A stretch of DNA of 9,595 nucleotides. Origin: Deltaproteobacteria bacterium. Its GTDB lineage: Bacteria > Desulfobacterota > Desulfobacteria > Desulfobacterales > SURF-7. Of the stretch, positions 1 to 7,091 are shown piece after piece. The DNA lies in assembly GCA_019307665.1 (NCBI GenBank), contig JAFDJC010000107.1, forward strand, positions 1 through 9,595, in the 5' to 3' direction. A model generated the notes under the pieces. The model was not told where the DNA came from. It did no database searches and was given only the letters and a program-made list of their open reading frames with translations. The translations under genes were made by a program, and so were the position numbers. Numbering within the stretch: the stretch's first letter is position 1; each line of letters starts with the position of its first letter.

Positions 1-104
1 CATGTGCGTTTAAATCAAAGGGGAGCAGTGGCGAAACTGTTTCATCTTCATCATCTTCCTGCAATGGCTGTTCAGCCACAAGCTGTTCGAGCTGCGGAGT
101 ATAG
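1..104 (+). CDS. FmdB-type zinc-ribbon protein, C-terminal fragment
   Basis: This is the 3' end of a gene entering from the left edge. The frame from base 3 is open for 33 codons and stops at TAG 102-104, directly against the hemC ATG. The visible peptide has a short segment (CAFKSKGSSGE), a run of six serines, and a cysteine-rich tail CNGCSATSCSSCGV with two CxxC pairs. Small FmdB-family zinc-ribbon regulatory proteins often have this kind of end: an N-terminal zinc ribbon, a 'K-L-(M/I)-S-x-x-x-F' segment, then a Gly/Ser/Cys-rich tail. The N-terminal ribbon lies outside the window, so the family call rests on the tail alone. Zero spacing to hemC makes it very likely the preceding cistron of the same operon. 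It could instead be another small Cys-tailed protein. Confidence 0.6.
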   Translation, partial: CAFKSKGSSGETVSSSSSSCNGCSATSCSSCGV

Positions 105-1055
105 ATGAGTAAAAAAGAAATTACCATCGGTACAAGGGGAAGCAGGCTTGCCTTGTGGCAGGCAAACCACATCAAATCAGCGCTTTCCGAAAAAGACCCT
201 TCTATTTTCATTAAAATTAAAATCATAAAGACAAAGGGAGATAAAATTCTTGATGTACCCCTTGCCGCGGTCGGAGGCAAAGGGCTTTTTGTTAAGGAAA
301 TTGAAGAAGCCCTTTTAGACGGCCGCATTGATATAGCTGTTCACAGTATGAAAGACATGCCTGCTGAGATACCAGAGGGTTTGTGTATTGGCTGTGTTCC
401 TGAACGCGAAGATCCTGGTGATGTTTTGATCTCAAAAAATGACGTACCATTTTCCAGGCTAAACCGGAAAGCAAGGATTGGGACAAGCAGCCTGCGGCGT
501 GCAGCACAGCTTCGTCATGCAAGGCCTGATATCGCGATTGTTTCATTGCGGGGCAACATAGATACCAGAATTAAAAAACTTGATACTGAAAACCTTGATG
601 CGGTTATCCTCGCATATGCCGGCGTTAGGCGTATGAATTATGAAAGCAGGGTAAGCGAGCGATTCGACTATTCAGTAATGCTTCCTGCTGTCGGTCAGGG
701 TGCGTTGTGCATTGAAATCAGAGAGAACGATTCTTTAATAAAGCCGCTTGCCGCAATGCTGGACCATGAAGAGACACACTCAGTCGTAAAGGGGGAAAGA
801 GCTTTTTTGCATCGCCTTGAAGGTAGTTGCCAGGTTCCAGTGGCGGCTGTCGGCAAAATTGCGAAAAATATATTTACCATTGAGGGTCTTGTCGCTGATC
901 TGGAAGGAAAAACGATCATCAGAGATAGTTGCTCGGGGCCGGCTGATGATCCCGAAAAGACGGGTGTTGTGCTTGCTGAAAAACTTCTTGATATGGGTGC
1001 CGGGGACATTCTTAAGAATTTGACGACTGGTGAGAGAAAAAGCAATGAACGGTAA
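105..1055 (+). CDS. hemC: Porphobilinogen deaminase (hydroxymethylbilane synthase)
   Basis: This cytoplasmic enzyme condenses four porphobilinogens into hydroxymethylbilane, the last linear tetrapyrrole before ring closure. The 316 residues match the usual family length (about 310). Visible signatures are GTRGSRLALWQAN near the N-terminus (9-21), DIAVHSMKDMP (76-86) with the catalytic Asp84, GTSSLRR (126-132) and LRGNIDTR (148-155) for the substrate and cofactor carboxylates, and GERAFLHRLEGSCQVP (230-245), where Cys242 carries the dipyrromethane cofactor. Asp84 and Cys242 have the same numbers as in the E. coli enzyme. The ATG is supported by GGAG at 96-99, five bases upstream. The upstream cistron ends immediately before it, and the last 11 bases overlap the following methyltransferase/synthase gene, so translation is probably coupled. 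Its product is the substrate of the HemD half of that next protein. Nothing looks damaged. Confidence 0.97.
   Translation: MSKKEITIGTRGSRLALWQANHIKSALSEKDPSIFIKIKIIKTKGDKILDVPLAAVGGKGLFVKEIEEALLDGRIDIAVHSMKDMPAEIPEGLCIGCVPEREDPGDVLISKNDVPFSRLNRKARIGTSSLRRAAQLRHARPDIAIVSLRGNIDTRIKKLDTENLDAVILAYAGVRRMNYESRVSERFDYSVMLPAVGQGALCIEIRENDSLIKPLAAMLDHEETHSVVKGERAFLHRLEGSCQVPVAAVGKIAKNIFTIEGLVADLEGKTIIRDSCSGPADDPEKTGVVLAEKLLDMGAGDILKNLTTGERKSNER
1032..1036 (+). promoter_or_regulatory. Ribosome binding site deciding the cobA-hemD start
   Basis: GAGAG lies eight bases before ATG 1045 and inside the end of hemC. A GTG at 1030 is in frame five codons earlier but has no Shine-Dalgarno-like sequence before it. 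The ATG also puts the conserved VYLVGAGPGDPG motif at its usual distance from the N-terminus. Confidence 0.6.
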
Positions 1056-2568
1056 GGTATACCTTGTTGGCGCAGGCCCGGGTGATCCGGGTTTAATTAC
1101 CCTGAAAGGAAAAGCCTGCATAAAAAAAGCAGATACCATAATTTACGACTATCTCGCATCTAAGGATCTTCTTAAATATGCTTCCGACAGTGCTGATTTG
1201 ATTTATGTTGGGAAAAAAGGAGGGGACCACACCCTTTCACAAAATGAGATTAATTCACTGATAGTTGAAAAAGCCAAAAACGGTTCTGTCGTTACACGAC
1301 TTAAGGGTGGGGATCCGTTTATATTCGGCAGGGGAGGGGAAGAGGCTGAAGAGCTTGCAAAGGTCGGCATAGAGTTTGAAGTTGTTCCCGGTATTTCATC
1401 GGCAATTGCCGCGCCGGCATATGCCGGAATTCCACTGACCCACAGGCAGTTTACATCTACCCTTGCATTTGTAACCGGCCATGAAGACCCCAAAAAGTCG
1501 ACTTCGAGTATCGACTGGAAGTCTCTTGCTAAAGGAATTGGTACAATAGTGTTCCTCATGGGCGTTAAAAACCTGCCCAATATTGTAGATCGGCTGATAG
1601 ACCATGGAAAACCGCCTGAGACACCGGTTGCCATTGTAAGGTGGGGGACCACTGCAAGGCAGGTGACTGTAGAAGGGACGCTTGACACGATCGTTGAAAA
1701 AGTTAAGGCGTCCGGCCTGAAGCCTCCGTCTATTATTGTTGTGGGCGATGTTGTGACCCTGAGAAATTCAATGAACTGGTTTGAGAAAAGGCCCCTGATG
1801 GGAAAAAAAATTATTGTTACAAGGGCTCGCAGCCAGGCGAGCGACCTTGTCGGGATACTTTCCGATCTTGGGGCGGAATGTATTGAGTTTCCGACAATTG
1901 AAATATTTGTTGCAGAAAACACCAGTCCTCTTGAGGAGGCTATTGATAATATTTCCAGATATAATTGGCTTATTTTTACGAGTGTAAACGGTGTCAAATT
2001 CTTTTTTGAGAAGCTTTTCGAAAAAGGATTGGATTCGAGAACTCTAGGTAATATACGAACCGCGGCAATCGGTCCGGCAACATCAGCAAGGCTTCTCGAT
2101 TTTGGCATTAAAAGTGATATCGTTCCCGAAAGCTACAGGGCTGAATCTATCATTGAGGCTTTTTCAAAGGAAAAAATAAATGGGGCTGAGATTCTTCTGC
2201 CGCGTGCCGGCGGTGCCAGGCCTATCCTTCCCATCGAACTCGAGAAAATGGGCGCAAAGGTCCATGAAGTTATTTCTTATCATGCCGGACCTGTTTCTGA
2301 GAATGCCGACCAGCTTATCGCTATGCTTGAGGAGCGATCAGTCGATCTCGTCACTTTCACAAGTTCATCGACGGTTACTAATTTCAAAGCTCTTCTGCCC
2401 GATGACAGGGTGGAAGAACTTATGGAAGGGACGGATATTGTCAGTATCGGCCCAATAACCACTGAAACTGCCGAAAAACTTGGTTTTAAGGTAACACTTA
2501 CAGCAGAGGACTATACAATCCCGGGGCTGTGTGATGCTATTAAATCATATTGGCAGAAAGGTTCTTGA
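1045..2568 (+). CDS. cobA-hemD: Uroporphyrinogen-III C-methyltransferase / uroporphyrinogen-III synthase fusion
   Basis: This 507-residue bifunctional cytoplasmic protein has two domains. Residues 1 to about 245 are a SAM-dependent tetrapyrrole methylase: VYLVGAGPGDPG (5-16), VTRLKGGDPFIFGRGGEE (83-100), VVPGISSA (113-120), GIPLTHR (128-134) and PPSIIVVGDVV (227-237). Residues from about 250 to 500 are a HemD synthase: GKKIIVTRA (253-261), WLIFTSVNGV (308-317), AAIGPATS (340-347), ILLPRAGG (383-390), VTFTSSSTV (436-444) and VSIGP (466-470). HemD cyclises hydroxymethylbilane with D-ring inversion. The methylase then adds methyls at C2 and C7 to give precorrin-2, releasing two S-adenosylhomocysteines. 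With hemC this covers porphobilinogen to precorrin-2. Such fusions are common in anaerobic bacteria, where precorrin-2 feeds siroheme, cobalamin and often the siroheme-dependent heme route. The gene overlaps hemC by 11 bases and converges on ahcY 13 bases downstream, with no clear terminator between. Confidence 0.96.
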   Translation: MNGKVYLVGAGPGDPGLITLKGKACIKKADTIIYDYLASKDLLKYASDSADLIYVGKKGGDHTLSQNEINSLIVEKAKNGSVVTRLKGGDPFIFGRGGEEAEELAKVGIEFEVVPGISSAIAAPAYAGIPLTHRQFTSTLAFVTGHEDPKKSTSSIDWKSLAKGIGTIVFLMGVKNLPNIVDRLIDHGKPPETPVAIVRWGTTARQVTVEGTLDTIVEKVKASGLKPPSIIVVGDVVTLRNSMNWFEKRPLMGKKIIVTRARSQASDLVGILSDLGAECIEFPTIEIFVAENTSPLEEAIDNISRYNWLIFTSVNGVKFFFEKLFEKGLDSRTLGNIRTAAIGPATSARLLDFGIKSDIVPESYRAESIIEAFSKEKINGAEILLPRAGGARPILPIELEKMGAKVHEVISYHAGPVSENADQLIAMLEERSVDLVTFTSSSTVTNFKALLPDDRVEELMEGTDIVSIGPITTETAEKLGFKVTLTAEDYTIPGLCDAIKSYWQKGS

Positions 2569-2581
2569 ATTTAGAGTTGTC

Positions 2582-3844
2582 CTAAGTTCCTTCTTCCCAT
2601 GAGTTGAGATATTCTATTTGTTCCGGAGTGAGCTCATCGATATTTATACTCATTGCTTGGAGCTGCAACCCTGCTATTTCATCATCAATTTCATCAGGAA
2701 GCGTAATAACTCTGTTTTCAAGCTTGTCTCTATTTTTAATACCGTATTCACAGGCAAGCGCCTGCCCGCAAAATGAGGTCGACATAACTTCACTTGGATG
2801 GCCTTCAGCAGCAGCCAGGTTCACCAGTCTTCCTTCACCCAACACAAAGATTTTCTTTCCATCCAGCACATATTCTTCCATGAACTCTCTTACTTGCCGG
2901 CGTGAATCGGCTGCTTTATCAAGAGATGCAAGGTCGAGTTCAATATCAAAATGACCGGAATTTGACAGTATAGCGCCGGCTTTCATTTTTTTCATATGCT
3001 CAAGCCGGATGACATGCTTGTTTCCTGTTACCGTACAGAAAATGTCGCCGATTTGTGCGGCATCTTCCATTTCCATTATTCTGAAACCGTCATATGTTGC
3101 CTGAAGCGCGGGGAAGTTGGCGACTTCGGTAACTACCACATTCGCACCCATGCCTTTCGCCTTTAATGAGACACCACGACCGCAGCTGCCATAACCTGCG
3201 ACAACAAAAGTTTTGCCGGCAAGAAGAACGTTTGTCGCTCTGATAATGCCATCAAGAGTGGACTGGCCTGTCCCGTAATAATTATCCAACAGATGCTTGG
3301 TCTTGTTGTCATTTACAGCGAGCATCGGATATTTCAGGGCATTGTTTTTTTCCATTGCCTGAAGCCGGATTATTCCGGTTGTGGTCTCTTCACATCCACA
3401 AATGATATCATTAATCAATTCCGGGTGGTTTTTGTGAATTTCAGATACAAGGTCGCACCCATCATCTATTGTGATATGAGGTTTCTCTTTGATAACGTTT
3501 GCTATGTATCTGTAATAATCTTCTGTTGTCTCCCATTTATACCCCCATACTTTTATTCCTTCTTCTGCTAATGCCGCAGCAACGTCATCCTGGGTTGAAA
3601 GAGGGTTGCATCCGGTAATGGAGACATCTGCACCGCCTGCAATAAGAGTTTTAACAAGGATGCCGGTTTCTTTTGTCACGTGAAGTGCCAGGCCGATTCT
3701 GATTCCATTTAAAGGTTTTTCTTTTTCAAATCGTTTTTTTACTTCAATCAGAGCACCCATACTCTGTTCTGCTAGCTCCAGGTTTTTTCTTCCCTGCTCG
3801 GCGAGCGAGATATCCTTTACTTCATAAGTTTTACCCTTATCCAT
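2582..3844 (-). CDS. ahcY: Adenosylhomocysteinase, short archaeal/Thermotoga-type
   Basis: This NAD-dependent cytoplasmic enzyme splits S-adenosylhomocysteine into adenosine and homocysteine, relieving product inhibition of methyltransferases. Over its 420 residues the active-site positions are present: His55, Asp128, Glu153 (EETTTG), Lys183 and Asp187 (NDNKTKHLLDN), the Rossmann motif GYGSCGRG (217-224), the His298-Phe299 gate (GHFD) and GRLVNLAAAEGHPSEVM with His349. The chain ends at ...EYLNSWEEGT and lacks the C-terminal K...Y extension of the long bacterial/eukaryotic form, which reaches into the neighbouring subunit's NAD site. The canonical cysteine after 'DN' is replaced by a GTGQS segment (191-195). 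Both traits fit the short archaeal/Thermotoga class. The ATG is preceded by TGAGGT (3851-3856), six bases away. The gene stands alone. No SAH-riboswitch-like structure is visible upstream, where the leader is AT-rich. Confidence 0.95.
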   Translation of the reverse strand: MDKGKTYEVKDISLAEQGRKNLELAEQSMGALIEVKKRFEKEKPLNGIRIGLALHVTKETGILVKTLIAGGADVSITGCNPLSTQDDVAAALAEEGIKVWGYKWETTEDYYRYIANVIKEKPHITIDDGCDLVSEIHKNHPELINDIICGCEETTTGIIRLQAMEKNNALKYPMLAVNDNKTKHLLDNYYGTGQSTLDGIIRATNVLLAGKTFVVAGYGSCGRGVSLKAKGMGANVVVTEVANFPALQATYDGFRIMEMEDAAQIGDIFCTVTGNKHVIRLEHMKKMKAGAILSNSGHFDIELDLASLDKAADSRRQVREFMEEYVLDGKKIFVLGEGRLVNLAAAEGHPSEVMSTSFCGQALACEYGIKNRDKLENRVITLPDEIDDEIAGLQLQAMSINIDELTPEQIEYLNSWEEGT

Positions 3845-3914
3845 GTTTTTACCTCATAAATTCAATAATATACCTGTTTATAGATCATTGCTGTAAAAAT
3901 CCAGAAAATTAATA

Positions 3915-3943
3915 CCTTTATTGGAAAAAGTTATAATTGTCAA
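3915..3943 (-). promoter_or_regulatory. Possible ahcY promoter
   Basis: On the - strand a perfect -35 TTGACA (3938-3943) is followed after 17 bases by TAAAGG (3915-3920), a poor -10 with three of six matches. It lies about 70 bases before the ahcY ATG in an AT-rich stretch. The -35 is convincing and the -10 is not; TATAAA at about 3879-3884 is an alternative -10 without a good -35. Confidence 0.3.
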
Positions 3944-3989
3944 TACTCGTTGAACTTTCTGCCAAAAAAGTATCGAAAAAAGTCAAATC

Positions 3990-4178
3990 TTGAGCAAGAA
4001 CATTATGTACTTCAACTATGGCATCAATTGCGCAATCTTAATCCCTCAGGAAGGCAACAGTCGGCGATATCCCATCTTTCTGCTAGCAACTACGGTAGCG
4101 CCAGTACCTGAACCTGCAACAATGTTTCTTTTGGGTGTAGGCTTGGTTGGTATTGCAGGATTTAGTAGAAAGTTTTAG
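3990..4178 (+). pseudogene. Orphan PEP-CTERM sorting signal (remnant of an exported protein gene)
   Basis: The last 25 residues of this frame form a textbook PEP-CTERM tail: VPEPAT (39-44), a hydrophobic helix MFLLGVGLVGIAGF (45-58) and a short basic end SRKF. In complete proteins this C-terminal signal directs cleavage and envelope anchoring by an exosortase, and an N-terminal signal peptide is always needed. Here the frame is open only from 3954 (after TGA 3951-3953). The possible starts are TTG 3990 or ATG 4005, without a good ribosome site, and nothing upstream resembles a signal peptide or secreted domain. An adjacent frame reads AISHLSASNYGS just before the PEP motif, which resembles the usual pre-tail region, so a frameshift as well as an upstream deletion is possible. 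I read it as a decayed gene end. A tiny functional protein is unlikely. Its stop is 10 bases from the convergent nrdJ stop. Confidence 0.65.
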
Positions 4179-4188
4179 AAATAAATAA

Positions 4189-6483
4189 CTATGAGCACTT
4201 TGTAAAACCGCATGCATGGCAAGTCATGCAGCCTTCTTCAAACCTGGCTGTTTCGCCGCAGTCAGGGCAAGTGTCTCCTTTAAGAGTATTTTTTTGCGGG
4301 TAGCGCTTTGCGCTTCCCGCTTTGTTTTTCAGATAACGTTTTTCAAGTACCCGTCCTATGGCGTCAGGGATCGACTTGACGATGTCGCCATTTTGAAACA
4401 CAGCATGCTCACCACCTATCCCTTTAACCTGTTCCACAATATTTTCAACCATAACACCGGACCTGAGTGCAAGGGAGATGAGCCTGCCTATGGCCTCGGT
4501 CTTTGCCGTGGTTGACTTGCCTGATTTACCGATTGTGGCAAAAACCTCAAACGGTCGGCCGTCATATTCGGTAACAGTGATATAGAGCTGTCCCATCCCT
4601 GTCCTAATTTTTGTTGTAAATCCTTCAAGTGTTTCGGGTCTGGCTTTTACAACTGCCATGAATTTGGCGTCATTATTTTTTAGGTTGCTAACTGATAAAA
4701 CCTGTCTGTCTCTGCTGCCGTCCCTGTATATTGTAACACCTTTACACCCCAGTTTGTATGCCAGCCAGTATGCTTTTTCGACATCCGATTCAGTAGCGTC
4801 GGAAGGAAGGTTGACGGTTTTTGATACGGCATTGTCAGTATCTTTCTGAAAAGCGGCCTGCATACGGATGTGCCACTCCGGAGAGATGTCGTGTGCTGTT
4901 ACAAAAATTTTCCTAATATTTGCAGGTATCTGGTCCATGCCTTGAATACTTCCCTTTTTGGACACTTCGCTAATGAGTTTTTTGCTGTAAAAACCTTTTT
5001 CTTCTGCTATTTTTTTAAAATGCGGGTTCACTTCTGCAAGTTCGTCGTCATCCATTACGTTTCTTGTAAAGCTTAACGCGAACAATGGTTCTATACCGCT
5101 TGAACATCCTGCTAAGATACTCAATGTTCCTGTCGGAGCTATGGTAGTAGTAGTAGCATTTCTTAAAACAGAATCGTGCTTGTCTTTAAATATACTTATG
5201 TTGAAGTTGTTAAATGCACCTCTTTCTTCAGCAAGTTTTTTTGAAGCGGCTTTTGATTCCGCTTGTATGAACCCCATAATTTTTTCTGCAATTTTAAGTG
5301 CCTTGTCAGAATTATATGGAATCTTTAGTTGATAGAGGAGGTCTGCGAACCCCATTATTCCAAGCCCAATCTTACGGTTGCCTTTTACTAGTTTTGTGAT
5401 TTCAGGTAAAGGATATTTCGACATATCTATAGTGTTATCTAAAAAACGGACAGCCAGATCAACAGTCTCTTTTAGTGAAGGAAAATCAATTTTAATATTG
5501 TTATTTATTTTAACAGTAAACATTGAAAGATTGATCGAACCCAGATTACAAGCTTCCATCGGCAGGAGGGGTTGTTCACCACAGGGGTTGGTACTTTCAA
5601 TTTCTCCGATAACAGGCGTAGGATTGTCTCTGTTTATCCTGTCTATGAAAATGATACCGGGATCACCATTTTTCCAGGCTTGATGTACTATTGCTCGGAA
5701 AGTCTCAGCCGCATCTATTTCTCCTGTTTTTTTACCGTTAGCAGGATTGATCAAATCGAATTTTCCCTCATCCGATACCGATTCCATGAAGTTGTTGGTG
5801 ACCGCAACAGAAATATTGAAATTGTTAAGCTCTTTGCTGTTTTTTTTGCAGTAAATGAATTCCATTATATCCGGGTGATCTATTCGCAGAACAGCCATGT
5901 TGGCCCCCCGGCGTGTTCCACCCTGCTTTACTTGTTCAGTGGCTGTATTAAAAACCTTCATAAAAGAGACCGGACCTGATGCAATGCCTCCTGTTGTCCC
6001 AACCCTACTATTTGCAGGCCTTAGGCGAGAAAATGAGAAACCGGTTCCTCCCCCTGATTTGTGGATAAGGGCAGCGTTTTTAAGGGTGGAAAAAATGTTT
6101 TCCATGCTGTCCTCAACAGGCAATACAAAACAGGCTGCAAGCTGCCCCAGTTTTCTCCCGGCATTCATAAGGGTCGGTGAGTTCGGCAGGAACTTAAAGC
6201 TTGTCATCAGGTCATAAAACTTATTTTCAATTTCATCTGGTGAGTATTGTGATTTGTACCTTTTTTCTGCTTTAGCAATGTGGGCTGCCACGCGCCGGAA
6301 CAATTTTTCAGGTGTTTCAATAACTTTTCCCGATGTATCTTTTTTCAAGTATCTTTTTTCAAGTACTTTTATTGTATTTGCCGAAAGCATCAGGCCGGTT
6401 TTTATTTTTTTGGATTGTTTCGGCACGACAGATTGAATCCGGGGAGCTGTATATGACTTTAAGTTTTTGACTTTGTTTCTCAT
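4189..6483 (-). CDS. nrdJ: Adenosylcobalamin-dependent ribonucleoside-diphosphate reductase (class II)
   Basis: This enzyme reduces ribonucleotides to deoxyribonucleotides using a thiyl radical made from adenosylcobalamin, so it works with or without oxygen. Over 764 residues one sees NSPTLMNAG (101-109), the first redox cysteine Cys118 (AACF), a phosphate/effector region HKSGGGTGFSFSRLRP (141-156), GGTRRGANM (188-196), NPCGE (299-303) with the radical Cys301 and catalytic Asn299/Glu303, the partner redox Cys312, and TTTTIAPTGTLSILAGCSSG (444-463). A TSCPD-type domain follows (about 605-715). The tail has a zinc-ribbon/redox cluster, CPDC (739-742), CMTCHAC (752-758) and Cys763 next to the end. 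There is no ATP-cone at the N-terminus, so overall-activity control by dATP is probably absent. The start is set by GGGAG (6490-6494), six bases before ATG 6483. It lies 48 bases downstream of the PilZ gene on the same strand and is probably cotranscribed; there is no room for a cobalamin riboswitch. Confidence 0.96.
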   Translation of the reverse strand: MRNKVKNLKSYTAPRIQSVVPKQSKKIKTGLMLSANTIKVLEKRYLKKDTSGKVIETPEKLFRRVAAHIAKAEKRYKSQYSPDEIENKFYDLMTSFKFLPNSPTLMNAGRKLGQLAACFVLPVEDSMENIFSTLKNAALIHKSGGGTGFSFSRLRPANSRVGTTGGIASGPVSFMKVFNTATEQVKQGGTRRGANMAVLRIDHPDIMEFIYCKKNSKELNNFNISVAVTNNFMESVSDEGKFDLINPANGKKTGEIDAAETFRAIVHQAWKNGDPGIIFIDRINRDNPTPVIGEIESTNPCGEQPLLPMEACNLGSINLSMFTVKINNNIKIDFPSLKETVDLAVRFLDNTIDMSKYPLPEITKLVKGNRKIGLGIMGFADLLYQLKIPYNSDKALKIAEKIMGFIQAESKAASKKLAEERGAFNNFNISIFKDKHDSVLRNATTTTIAPTGTLSILAGCSSGIEPLFALSFTRNVMDDDELAEVNPHFKKIAEEKGFYSKKLISEVSKKGSIQGMDQIPANIRKIFVTAHDISPEWHIRMQAAFQKDTDNAVSKTVNLPSDATESDVEKAYWLAYKLGCKGVTIYRDGSRDRQVLSVSNLKNNDAKFMAVVKARPETLEGFTTKIRTGMGQLYITVTEYDGRPFEVFATIGKSGKSTTAKTEAIGRLISLALRSGVMVENIVEQVKGIGGEHAVFQNGDIVKSIPDAIGRVLEKRYLKNKAGSAKRYPQKNTLKGDTCPDCGETARFEEGCMTCHACGFTKCS
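6335..6362. repeat. Two tandem copies of a 14-base unit inside nrdJ
   Basis: The unit GTATCTTTTTTCAA occurs twice head to tail (6335-6348 and 6349-6362), partly followed by a third start (GTAC). It encodes part of the Lys-rich segment around residues 41-50 of NrdJ. The unit length is not a multiple of three, so loss or gain of a copy would break the frame. Confidence 0.8.
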
Positions 6484-6531
6484 CTGTCGCTCCCGAAAGA
6501 ATAAAGCATGGCAATTTAGAGTTGACAGGGT

Positions 6532-6981
6532 TTACATCTTTTTCAAGAGGGACGACATAATCTCTTCCTGGTACTTGCTTATTTTTTTGAATTCAACCGC
6601 TATTCCGGATTCTTCGGCACGAACTATTTTGCCTGTCACCCTTATGGGTACCTGAGAGTTCGGAACTGAAAATGTCAGCGAAATTCCATCACCTTTTGAG
6701 AGCGGCTCTCTTGTCTCAATATATAGGCCGCCGGCACTGATATCCTGAATAAATTCCCTGTAAAAACGCTCCGGAGTTGAATAGTCTACAGAAATGAGGC
6801 AGGATTTTCTGTTATGTTTACGCTTTCCTCTAAGATCCCATTTGTTTAACCAGTCAAGAAGCTGGCGCTGTTTGTATTTTGGGATAGCCTTTATCAAATC
6901 AATTAACCGGCTTGTTATATCCGGTTCGTCTGATTCTTTTGCTTCACTTGCTCCGTTTGGCCAATCAATAGAATTTGTCAT
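6532..6981 (-). CDS. PilZ-domain protein, probable cyclic-di-GMP receptor
   Basis: This is a small cytoplasmic protein of 149 residues (152 if the upstream ATG is used). Numbered from that upstream ATG, residues 24-52 form a predicted amphipathic helical segment (ITSRLIDLIKAIPKYKQ). The PilZ barrel follows with both c-di-GMP motifs: RKHNR (57-61, RxxxR) and DISAGG (83-88, DxSxxG), then GGLYIE and a strand-rich region to about 136. The motifs are intact, so binding of the second messenger is likely; the output is unknown. PilZ proteins commonly control motility, pili or exopolysaccharide. ATG 6990 lies directly against the AGAGG ribosome site, which is too close, so ATG 6981 (nine bases away) is preferred. 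It has its own candidate promoter. It sits between the ExeA-like ATPase gene and nrdJ on the same strand and could act on the pilus/secretion module next door, but that is inference. Confidence 0.9.
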   Translation of the reverse strand: MTNSIDWPNGASEAKESDEPDITSRLIDLIKAIPKYKQRQLLDWLNKWDLRGKRKHNRKSCLISVDYSTPERFYREFIQDISAGGLYIETREPLSKGDGISLTFSVPNSQVPIRVTGKIVRAEESGIAVEFKKISKYQEEIMSSLLKKM

Positions 6982-6990
6982 AACAGGCAT

Positions 6991-6995
6991 CCTCT
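6991..6995 (-). promoter_or_regulatory. Ribosome binding site deciding the PilZ start
   Basis: AGAGG on the - strand abuts the ATG at 6988-6990 with no spacer but is nine bases from the in-frame ATG at 6979-6981. This favours the downstream start, whose N-terminus is MTNSIDWPNG. Confidence 0.55.
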
Positions 6996-7068
6996 ACTTC
7001 TTACAGTGTGGCAGTAATGAGCTGCTTTGGTTTATATTCCCATCAATCAAAGCTATTTTATAATAATA

Positions 7069-7091
7069 ATTGTATAACGTGATTGTATAAC
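7069..7091. repeat. Direct repeat in the PilZ promoter
   Basis: ATTGTATAAC occurs at 7069-7078 and again at 7082-7091 (GTTATACAAT on the transcribed strand), with a 13-base period. One copy fills most of the spacer and the other covers the -10 of the candidate promoter. This is the arrangement expected of an operator, but no regulator can be named. Confidence 0.5.

Noticed and set aside
1203..2108. Long - strand open frame opposite cobA-hemD.
   Set aside because: It is antisense to a clearly conserved protein, its translation has no recognisable domain, and codon structure of the + strand gene explains it.
2569..2581. Bidirectional terminator between the convergent cobA-hemD and ahcY genes.
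   Set aside because: Only 13 bases separate the stops and I found no convincing stem in or around them.
3845..3989. Possible SAH riboswitch before ahcY.
   Set aside because: The leader is AT-rich with no GC-rich conserved core or pseudoknot-like pairing.
5144..5155. A GTA/TAG trinucleotide run within nrdJ.
   Set aside because: It encodes the conserved Thr run before IAPTG in ribonucleotide reductases, so protein sequence explains it.
2568..6524. The 12-mer AATTTAGAGTTG at 2568-2579 and 6513-6524, both just outside genes.
   Set aside because: A few exact 12-base matches are expected by chance in 9.6 kb of AT-rich DNA, and the flanks do not match.
7024..7053. Inverted repeat GCTTTG/CAAAGC downstream of the ATPase gene, considered as a terminator.
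   Set aside because: The stem is only six base pairs with an 18-base loop and no T-run follows on the - strand.
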